Shown here: in pieces, positions 50,480 through 57,341 of the stretch
Numbering within the stretch: position 1 is the stretch's first letter
Layout of the letters: each line of letters opens with the position of its first letter
Source: JADKHK01 sp035439465
GTDB lineage: Bacteria > Pseudomonadota > Gammaproteobacteria > Xanthomonadales > Ahniellaceae
DNA length: 64,000 bases
Direction of reading: 5' to 3'
Assembly: GCA_044229785.1 (NCBI GenBank)
Contig: JBGASK010000002.1
Location: 1-64,000 of the forward strand
The notes under the pieces: model-generated
Told to the model about the DNA's origin: nothing
The model's database searches: none
What the model saw: only the letters and a program-made list of their open reading frames with translations
Made by a program: the position numbers and the translations under genes

Positions 50480-51838
50480 ATGGCCGAACTCGCACAAATC
50501 GACAAGGCCGCGCGGCAGATGAAGACGCTGTCGCAGGCGCTGGATTCGGGCCGTCTCGGCCCGGTGCGCCGGCTCGTCAACACGCTGGCGCCGGCCGAAA
50601 TCGGCAACCTGCTCGAATCGCTCCCGCCGGCCAAGCGCCTGATGGTCTGGGGTCTGGTCGACGCCGAAGACGATGGCGAAGTCCTGGTCCACGTCGGCGA
50701 GGAAGTGCGCGAGAGCCTGCTCAGCGACATGGATCACGACGAAATCGTCGCGGCTGCGGAATCGCTGGACATCGACGACCTCGCCGACCTCTTCGACGAC
50801 CTGCCCGACACCGTCACCGACACCGTGCTGCGCTCGCTGGACCGCAGCGACCGCGAACGCCTGGAGCAGGCGCTGTCCTATCCCGAGGACAGCGCCGGAC
50901 GCCTGATGAACCCGGACGCCGTCACCGTGCGCCCGGACGTGACGGTCGACGTGGTGCTGCGCTACCTGCGCTTGCGCGGCGAACTGCCGGACCACACCGA
51001 CCACCTCTATGTCACCAGCCGCCGCAACCAGTATCTCGGCCGCGTCGCGCTGTCGCGCATCATCACTGCGCAGCCGGACACCCAGATCAACGAGCTGCTG
51101 GACGATTCGCAGTCGGCCGTCACCGTCGAGACCTCGAGCGACGCGGTCGCGCAGATCTTCGCCGACCACGACTGGATCACCGCGCCGGTGGTCGACGAGA
51201 ACAACGTGCTGCTCGGCCGCATCACCATCGACGACGTGGTCGACATCATCCGCTACCAGGCCGAACACCAGGTGATGAGCGCGGCCGGCCTGAACGAGGA
51301 AGAAGACCTGTTCAGCCCGGTACCGCGCGCGGTGCGGCGGCGCCTGGTCTGGCTCGGCGTCAATCTGGGGACCGCCTTCCTCGCCGCCAGCGTGGTCGGC
51401 CGCTTCGAAGGCACGATCGAGAAACTGGTCGCGCTCGCGATCCTGATGCCCATCGTCGCCGGCATGGGCGGCAATGCCGGCACCCAGGTGCTGGCCCTGA
51501 TGATCCGCGGCCTCGCGCTCGGCCAGGTCAGCGCATCGAACGTGGCGGCGCTGCTCTGGAAGGAATTGCGGGTGGCACTGATGAACGGCATCGCACTCGG
51601 CCTGCTGCTCGGCGGCATCGTCTGGCTGTGGTTCGGCGATCCGGCCCTGTCGGCGGTGATCGCGAGCGCGCTGACGATCAACCTGCTCTCCGCCGCCAGC
51701 GCCGGCGTGCTGGTGCCGATGACCTTGAAGCGCCTCGGCTTCGATCCGGCGCTCGCCGGCGGCGTCATCCTGACCACGGTCACCGACGTGATGGGCTTCC
51801 TCGCCTTTCTTGGCCTCGGCACGGTGTTCCTGCTGTGA
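50480..51838 (+). CDS. mgtE: Magnesium transporter MgtE
   Basis: A 452-residue Mg channel. It has an N-terminal superhelical MgtE_N domain (about 20-125, with repeated LFDDLP-like turns), a CBS pair (about 130-255, SAGRLMNPDAVTVRP and APVVDENNVLLGRITIDDVV), a plug helix, and five C-terminal spans with ALAILMPIVAGMGGNAGTQ carrying the pore residues. GGAG lies 6 bases before the ATG. The stop overlaps the GTG start of the oxidoreductase gene. Confidence 0.94.
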   Translation: MAELAQIDKAARQMKTLSQALDSGRLGPVRRLVNTLAPAEIGNLLESLPPAKRLMVWGLVDAEDDGEVLVHVGEEVRESLLSDMDHDEIVAAAESLDIDDLADLFDDLPDTVTDTVLRSLDRSDRERLEQALSYPEDSAGRLMNPDAVTVRPDVTVDVVLRYLRLRGELPDHTDHLYVTSRRNQYLGRVALSRIITAQPDTQINELLDDSQSAVTVETSSDAVAQIFADHDWITAPVVDENNVLLGRITIDDVVDIIRYQAEHQVMSAAGLNEEEDLFSPVPRAVRRRLVWLGVNLGTAFLAASVVGRFEGTIEKLVALAILMPIVAGMGGNAGTQVLALMIRGLALGQVSASNVAALLWKELRVALMNGIALGLLLGGIVWLWFGDPALSAVIASALTINLLSAASAGVLVPMTLKRLGFDPALAGGVILTTVTDVMGFLAFLGLGTVFLL

Positions 51839-53088
51839 CGGCGAAGCCCGATGTCCTGATCGTCGGCGGCGGCGTCATCGGACTGAGTTGCGCACTCGCG
51901 CTCGCTCGCGGTGGTCGCGCCGTGACCGTGCTCGAACGCGCGACCGCGGGTTCCGGCGCATCGCATGGCAACTGCGGCACCATCACGCCCTCGCACGCGC
52001 TGCCGCTGGCCCAGCCCGGCGTGATCGCCCAAGGCCTGAGATGGCTGCTCAGACCCGATGCACCGTTGCGCATCGCACCGACGCTGGATCCGGCCCGTCT
52101 CGCCTGGCTCGCCCGTTTCGCGCTGAACTGCAGCCAGACCCAGGTCGAACGCATCGCGCCCGCGAAAGCGGCGCTGCTGAACCGTTCGCGCGAGCTTCTC
52201 GAACGCTTCGTGCGCGACGAAGGCATCGACTGCGAATTCGGCCAGGAAGGCGAACTGCAGGTTTTCCGGACGCAACGCGCGCTGGACGCCGCCTGCGTCG
52301 AACTCGATGTGCTGCGCGCCCATGGCGTGCCGGTCGACCTCTGGGATGGCGCCCGCGTCGAACGCGACGAACCCACGCTCAAGCCCGGCGTCGTCGGCGG
52401 CCTGTACTGGCCGCGCGACGCACACATCCGCCCCGACCGTTATGTCGCCGCACTGGCCGAACGCGCACGCGCGGCCGGGGTGACGATCCGCGAACACGCG
52501 GGCGTCACCGGCTTCGAGCGCGAAGGCGACCGCATCGTCGCGGTGCGTGTCGCGCAGGAACGCATCGCCGCGCAGCAGGTCCTGCTCGCCGGCGGCGCAT
52601 GGTCGCCGCTGATCGCGCGCGATCTCGGCCTGCGCATCCCGATTCAGCCCGGCAAGGGTTATTCGATCACCTACTCGCGCCCGCACCGCGCGCCGCGACG
52701 TCCGCTGGTGCTGGCCGAACCGCGGGTCTGCGTGACGAGCTGGGCATCGGGCTTCCGCCTCGGCAGCACGATGGAATTCGCCGGTTACGACGACACGTTG
52801 AACCGCATTCGCCTCGACGCGCTGGTGCGCGGCGCCAGCGACTTCCTGCACGAACCGGTCGGCCCGGAGCACATCGAGGACTGGTGGGGCTGGCGCCCGA
52901 TGACGACCGACGACCTGCCCATCATCGGCGCATCCGAACGCGTGCCCGGGCTCTGGTTCGCCACTGGCCACGGCATGCTTGGCATGAGCATGTCCAACGC
53001 CACGGCGGAGTTGCTGGCCGTGCAGATGCTCGGCCGCGAGACCGCGCTTGATCCGAACCCCTATCGCCCGAATCGATTCGCGCTCTGA
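51835..53088 (+). CDS. FAD-dependent amine oxidoreductase (DadA-like)
   Basis: A 417-residue flavoprotein of the D-amino acid dehydrogenase small-subunit family. The FAD-binding VLIVGGGVIGLSCALALA lies near residues 7-24. GASHGNCGTITPSHALPL, IPIQPGKGYSIT and the C-terminal WWGWRPMTTDDLPIIG and WFATGHGMLGMSMS are typical. It likely oxidises D-amino acids or proline-like amines to oxoacids. The start is GTG at 51835, overlapping the mgtE stop (GTGA). Confidence 0.88.
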   Translation: MTAKPDVLIVGGGVIGLSCALALARGGRAVTVLERATAGSGASHGNCGTITPSHALPLAQPGVIAQGLRWLLRPDAPLRIAPTLDPARLAWLARFALNCSQTQVERIAPAKAALLNRSRELLERFVRDEGIDCEFGQEGELQVFRTQRALDAACVELDVLRAHGVPVDLWDGARVERDEPTLKPGVVGGLYWPRDAHIRPDRYVAALAERARAAGVTIREHAGVTGFEREGDRIVAVRVAQERIAAQQVLLAGGAWSPLIARDLGLRIPIQPGKGYSITYSRPHRAPRRPLVLAEPRVCVTSWASGFRLGSTMEFAGYDDTLNRIRLDALVRGASDFLHEPVGPEHIEDWWGWRPMTTDDLPIIGASERVPGLWFATGHGMLGMSMSNATAELLAVQMLGRETALDPNPYRPNRFAL

Positions 53089-53150
53089 AGCGGAGCGGGC
53101 CGAAATCGGGTCATCCGCTACGATGACGCCCAGACTGTTCCGGAATTCGC

Positions 53151-53621
53151 ATGATCCACAACGACGTACTGCGCAGCATTCGCTACATGCTCGACCTGAG
53201 CGACCAGATGGTGATCGACATCGCGCACTTGGCCGACCCCGCGTTCGAGATCGACCGCACCCAGGTTCAGGCCTTCCTGAAACGCGATGACGAGGCCGGT
53301 CATGTCGAGTGCAGCGACGCGATGCTCGCGCGTTTTCTCGACGGCCTGCTGATCCATCGCCGCGGCCGCGACACCAGCAAGCCGCCGCGTCCGATCGAGA
53401 AACGCATCACCAACAACCTGGTGCTGAAGAAGCTGCGGGTCGCCTTCCATCTGCAGGACGCCGACATGCACCAGGCCTTCGAGGAAGTGGGCTTCCCGGT
53501 CTCGAAGCCGGAGCTGTCGTCCTTCTTCCGCCAGGCCGATCACCGCAACTACCGTGCCTGCGGCGACCAGATCCTGCGCAACTTCCTGAAGGGTCTGACC
53601 ATCATGGTGCGCGGCGGCTGA
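53151..53621 (+). CDS. yehS: DUF1456 family protein YehS
   Basis: A 156-residue protein with two repeats of the DUF1456 helical unit: NDVLRSIRYMLDLSDQMVIDI and NNLVLKKLRVAFHLQDADMHQAF. The length fits E. coli YehS. The function is unknown. The next gene starts 8 bases after the stop, so it may be cotranscribed with the formylglutamate amidohydrolase. Confidence 0.9.
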   Translation: MIHNDVLRSIRYMLDLSDQMVIDIAHLADPAFEIDRTQVQAFLKRDDEAGHVECSDAMLARFLDGLLIHRRGRDTSKPPRPIEKRITNNLVLKKLRVAFHLQDADMHQAFEEVGFPVSKPELSSFFRQADHRNYRACGDQILRNFLKGLTIMVRGG

Positions 53622-53629
53622 TCGTCCAC

Positions 53630-54409
53630 ATGGATATCGTCTCCGTCCACCGCGGCAGCTCGCCGCTGATCGTGAGTTGCCCACACGACGGCAGCTTCAT
53701 TCCGGACGCGATCGGGGCACGCATGACGCCGCGCGCACGCCTGGCGCCGGATACCGACTGGCACATCAGCCGCTTGTACGACTTCGCGCGCGACGAGCTC
53801 GGCGCGTCGATGCTGGTACCGGCGCATTCGCGATACGTCGTGGATTTGAATCGGCCGCCGGATGGCGTCGCGCTGTATCCGGGTCGACGCGAAACCGGCC
53901 TGGTGCCGATGATCCGTTTCGATGGCGAGCCGGTCTACCTCGACGGCCAGGAACCCGATGCGGACGAGATCCGCGCCCGCGTCGAACGCTATTGGCGGCC
54001 TTATCACGAAGCGCTGGCGGCCGAAATCGCCCGCGTCCATGCCGAGCACGGTCGTGTCCTGTTGTGGGAGGCGCATTCGATCCGCTCGGTGGTGCCGATG
54101 TTCTTCGACGGCCGCCTGCCCGACCTGAACGTCGGCACCGCAGATGGCGCCGCTGCCGGCCCGGCGCTCACAGCGCGCCTGCGCACGGTGCTGGAGGCGC
54201 AGACCGACTACACCCACGTGATCAACGGCCGCTTCAAGGGCGGCTACATCACCCGTCACTACGCCGATCCGGCCCGCGGCATCGAAGCGGTCCAGCTCGA
54301 AATGGCGCAGTGCTGCTATATGGACGAGGACCGCTTCGCCTACCGGGACGCGCTCGCCGCCCGCCTCCAGCCGCGCCTGAACGCCCTGCTGGCTGCCGCC
54401 CTGGCATGA
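53630..54409 (+). CDS. hutG: N-formylglutamate amidohydrolase-like protein
   Basis: A 259-residue enzyme of the N-formylglutamate deformylase family, which releases formate from N-formyl-glutamate in the alternative end of histidine breakdown. Recognisable are SPLIVSCPHDGSFIP, TDWHISRLYDFARDELGASML, YVVDLNRPPDG, LWEAHSIRS, and FKGGYITRHYADP. No hutU, hutH or hutI is nearby, so the role may differ from histidine use. It follows yehS by 8 bases, and its stop overlaps the sigma factor start (ATGA). Confidence 0.87.
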   Translation: MDIVSVHRGSSPLIVSCPHDGSFIPDAIGARMTPRARLAPDTDWHISRLYDFARDELGASMLVPAHSRYVVDLNRPPDGVALYPGRRETGLVPMIRFDGEPVYLDGQEPDADEIRARVERYWRPYHEALAAEIARVHAEHGRVLLWEAHSIRSVVPMFFDGRLPDLNVGTADGAAAGPALTARLRTVLEAQTDYTHVINGRFKGGYITRHYADPARGIEAVQLEMAQCCYMDEDRFAYRDALAARLQPRLNALLAAALA

Positions 54410-54939
54410 GTGACGCCCTCAAGGCCCTGCTGGAGAAACACGGCAAGCGCCTGCGCGTGCTGATCGAGCTGCATTGCGGCCGCGACCAGGGTCTGGACCC
54501 GGACGACATCGAGCAGGAAGTCCGCATCAAGCTGTGGAAGGCGCTGGAGAGTGACAAGAATCTGATCGCCGCTGCGTCTTATATCCAGAAGGTGGTCGTC
54601 ACGACCGTGGTTGACGCCGTACGCCGGGCCCAGGTCCGGCATGCGGAATCGATCGAGGACAAGGACGAGGCCGGCTTCGATCCCAGCGTTTCCAGTCCCT
54701 TGCGGCCGGAAGCGCAGGCCGGTCGGGGCCAGTGGTCGGAATTGCTGCTGCGCTGCATCGGGGAGTTGCCGGAACGCCGGCGACTTCCGGTCCAGCTGGC
54801 GCTGCAGGGTTTCACCGCCGACGAAGTGGCCCGGATGACCGGCGCCAGTGTCACGGCCGCACAGCAACTGTGCTACCGCGGCATCGAGGAATTGAAGGCG
54901 CGCCTGCGCGAACTGGGTGCGGACGACATCGAGGACTGA
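54406..54939 (+). CDS. RNA polymerase sigma-70 family factor (ECF-like)
   Basis: A 177-residue protein with sigma region 2 (LDPDDIEQEVRIKLWKAL and ASYIQKVVVTTVVDAVRRAQ) and a C-terminal region 4-like helix-turn-helix (LQGFTADEVARMTGASVTAAQQLCYRGIEELK). The size fits ECF factors. It is coupled to hutG by ATGA and followed after 3 bases by a one-span membrane protein, the usual place for an anti-sigma factor. Confidence 0.85.
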   Translation: MSDALKALLEKHGKRLRVLIELHCGRDQGLDPDDIEQEVRIKLWKALESDKNLIAAASYIQKVVVTTVVDAVRRAQVRHAESIEDKDEAGFDPSVSSPLRPEAQAGRGQWSELLLRCIGELPERRRLPVQLALQGFTADEVARMTGASVTAAQQLCYRGIEELKARLRELGADDIED

Positions 54940-54942
54940 ACC

Positions 54943-55434
54943 ATGGCGACGCTGAATCTCAATGCCCTGTATCGCGACGCGACCCGCGCCCTGCCGCAGG
55001 ACGCCGACGTGCGCGTGACGACCGACGAAACCCTCGCGCTCGCCCGCGGCGAATCGCTCGGGGCGCGCCAGGAGGCCGTCGTGCACGGCTTGGCCGCGTC
55101 CTCGGAGCAGGCGCAGGCCGTCCGCATCGCGATCGCGACGCAGTCCTGGGCCGAGGATCTGGCCGCCGATCTCGCCGTCTTGCGTCGCCCGACCCTCGCC
55201 GAACGCGTGGCGGTCTGGTTCAGGGCCGCCACCCTGCCGCCGGTGTTCGCGGCCTGCGCGATCTCGCTGCGTGCGGTCGCCGCCTGGCGCATCGGCGAAC
55301 CCGGCACGACAATGCCGGACGCGACGGTCCCGCAGTGGGCTGCCGACGACCGGCTGTTCGGCGCCGACTTCGATGAAGCCGTGGCCCGTCACGACAACGC
55401 TGACGAACTCTTCGACGGCGGTTTCGACAGTTGA
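54943..55434 (+). CDS. Putative membrane anti-sigma-like protein
   Basis: A 163-residue protein. The N-terminal part (about 1-90) is helical and polar, with a hydrophobic segment at about 95-115 (ATLPPVFAACAISLRAVAAW). The rest is acidic and ends DELFDGGFDS. It shows no zinc anti-sigma HxxxCxxC motif. Its position 3 bases after a sigma gene and its one-span topology suggest control of that sigma, by context only. Confidence 0.65.
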   Translation: MATLNLNALYRDATRALPQDADVRVTTDETLALARGESLGARQEAVVHGLAASSEQAQAVRIAIATQSWAEDLAADLAVLRRPTLAERVAVWFRAATLPPVFAACAISLRAVAAWRIGEPGTTMPDATVPQWAADDRLFGADFDEAVARHDNADELFDGGFDS

Positions 55435-55477
55435 GCGTTCCCGCGCGCGTGTCGCCGGGCCACGGATTCTGGAAGAA

Positions 55478-55506
55478 CCAAAAAAAATGGGCTCCGAAAG
55501 GAGCCC
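55478..55506 (-). terminator. Rho-independent terminator for the outer-membrane protein gene
   Basis: Hairpin GGGCTCC-GAAA-GGAGCCC (55489-55506) with a run of A before it on the plus strand, which is a T-run on the minus strand. It lies 28 bases past the stop of the minus-strand gene. Confidence 0.85.
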
Positions 55507-55533
55507 GAAATGTTCTTTAGCCCTGTAAAGCCT

Positions 55534-56640
55534 TCAGAATTCGACGCGCCAGCGCGCTTCGAATTCGAACTGGTCGCCGCCGGCATCCCCGCGCCCGAGC
55601 GCCGAGGTGTTGCCGAGGAAGTACTCGACCGGCGCATGACTGGCCGCGAGGCGCAGTTCACCGGCATGATCGAAACGATGCGTCACGCCGATCGCCACGT
55701 TGCGATCGGTGAATTCCTCACGCAGTGCGTCGAACAGCAGGGCGGAACTCGGTTCCGGCTGCTGCTGCGTGGAATAACGAAGATCGATCCGGGAGGATCG
55801 GCCCAGCGCGTAATCGAGCGCGAAGTTGTAAACGGTAAGGTCGCGCCAGGCGAAGACCGGAGAGGTACCGTCGCCAAGCAGCGACAGAAAGCGCTCCGGC
55901 AATGCATAACTCGAGAACGCCTTGAGTTCGCTGTACATCACATGTTGCGTGCCGACGGTGACACCCAATGCAGGCGACAGCGCGACACGCGCCGAAACCT
56001 CGGCTTCGGCGGGAATATCGAAATCGCCCGGATCGCTGAACACGCCGCGATAGGACTGGAAAGGCTGCATGTCGATCTTGGACTGCAACGCCGCCTGCAC
56101 CGAGATCTGTTCCCCGAACGGCTGGGTGTAATTCAGACGCACACCCGCGGCCGTGGACGATTCGTTGCCCAGCAAACGCATGCGGTCGCCGCTCTCGATC
56201 TGCTCGGAGCCGAATCCGAACGCGGCAAACTGCTGCTCGGCCACCACGACGCCGGCGCCGACATGAGCGCCGCTCTCGAATTCATGTGCCAGCTGGAGAC
56301 CGGCCATTTGCCGATTCAAGCCCGGCGTCGCATCGTCGAACAACGACAACGAAGCCACGTTCGCGGCTGCCATGTCATTGCCGCGCGTCTCGGAGAACTG
56401 CACTTCGATCGACTTGCGAGCGACCGCAAGCCGGAATTCGGCCCGAACGTTTTCGGACAGCGCATCGACCATCGCCTTGCGCGCATCCGGGGCTTCCGCC
56501 GCAGGTGCGTCGGCCCAGGCATAGGTCGGCGTCATCGCTGCGCGTGCATAATCGCGCCATTCGTTCGCGTGCACGGTGATCGGACCAACGGCCAAACCGA
56601 TGGCGATCAAGACCGGCAGGAGGGATGGACGAACGTGCAT
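55534..56640 (-). CDS. Putative outer-membrane beta-barrel protein
   Basis: A 368-residue exported protein with a Sec signal (LLPVLIAIGLAVGPITVHA). The mature part shows alternating hydrophobic/polar strands (AGLQLAHEFESGAHVGAGVVV, AAGVRLNYTQPFGEQISVQAAL, AEVSARVALSPALGVTVG) and ends WRVEF, with the terminal Phe recognised by the BAM machinery. I cannot assign a named family. The start at MHVRPSL gives the clean signal; upstream in-frame residues are unlikely. A terminator follows. Confidence 0.75.
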   Translation of the reverse strand: MHVRPSLLPVLIAIGLAVGPITVHANEWRDYARAAMTPTYAWADAPAAEAPDARKAMVDALSENVRAEFRLAVARKSIEVQFSETRGNDMAAANVASLSLFDDATPGLNRQMAGLQLAHEFESGAHVGAGVVVAEQQFAAFGFGSEQIESGDRMRLLGNESSTAAGVRLNYTQPFGEQISVQAALQSKIDMQPFQSYRGVFSDPGDFDIPAEAEVSARVALSPALGVTVGTQHVMYSELKAFSSYALPERFLSLLGDGTSPVFAWRDLTVYNFALDYALGRSSRIDLRYSTQQQPEPSSALLFDALREEFTDRNVAIGVTHRFDHAGELRLAASHAPVEYFLGNTSALGRGDAGGDQFEFEARWRVEF

Positions 56641-56722
56641 GCGATTCAGGTCGGCTTGTTGCGGATGCGCGACATCGTCGCAAAAAAACCACAGCAGGTC
56701 AACGGGGTCTGAACACCGGGAA

Positions 56723-56751
56723 TTCGGTGCCCCGCCGCCGCCCATTATGCT
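56723..56751 (+). promoter_or_regulatory. Putative promoter of the ECF sigma-kinase pair
   Basis: TTCGGT and TATGCT with a 17-base spacer, 26 bases before the GTG start. The palindrome CACCG-GGAATT-CGGTG (56714-56729) overlaps the -35 half and could be an operator. By-eye call. Confidence 0.3.
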
Positions 56752-56777
56752 AACCGCCGACTTGGGGGAAGAACGCA

Positions 56778-57341
56778 GTGGGCGACCTGACCGACTGGCT
56801 GAACCGGGCCCGCCGCGGGGACATGGCAGCGGCCGACCATGCTTTCGCCGCAGTGTATGGCGAACTTAAACGCATCGCCCATCGCTCGCTGGGGCAGCAA
56901 GGCCCCGCAACCCTGTCGGCCACTGCGCTGGTGCACGAGGCCTTCCTGAAGCTGCTTCCGAACGCGTCCCGCCCCCTCAGCGATCGCCAGCACTTCTTCC
57001 GACTCGCCGCGAAGGCCATGCGCCAGATCATCATCGACGAGGCGCGACGGCGATCGGCCGAGAAACGCGGCGGCGACGTGATTCGTACCGATCTTTCCGG
57101 CGCCGTCGGCCTGGCCGGCGAGACGCGCGTGAGCGATCTGCTCGCCATCGACCAGGCCCTGAATCGGCTCGAAGCGCGCGACGGCCAACTTGCGCATATC
57201 GTCGAAGCCCATTTCTTCGCCGGGTTGAGCTTCGAGGAAATCGCCAACGACCTCGGCATCAGCGACCGAAGCGTTCGCCGCGACTGGGACACCGCCCGCG
57301 CCTTCCTGCTGCGCGACCTTCAGGGTGCCGCAGCACCATGA
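56778..57341 (+). CDS. ECF sigma factor (TIGR02999-like)
   Basis: A 187-residue sigma factor of the subgroup usually paired with Ser/Thr kinases. Region 2 covers AADHAFAAVYGELKRIAHRSL and ALVHEAFLKLL, with QHFFRLAAKAMRQIIIDEARRR typical of this subgroup. Region 4 is VEAHFFAGLSFEEIANDLGISDRSVRRDW. The start is GTG at 56778, with a G-rich GGGGGAAG upstream. The stop overlaps the kinase ATG (ATGA at 57338-57341), so kinase synthesis is coupled to the sigma. Confidence 0.92.
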   Translation: MGDLTDWLNRARRGDMAAADHAFAAVYGELKRIAHRSLGQQGPATLSATALVHEAFLKLLPNASRPLSDRQHFFRLAAKAMRQIIIDEARRRSAEKRGGDVIRTDLSGAVGLAGETRVSDLLAIDQALNRLEARDGQLAHIVEAHFFAGLSFEEIANDLGISDRSVRRDWDTARAFLLRDLQGAAAP

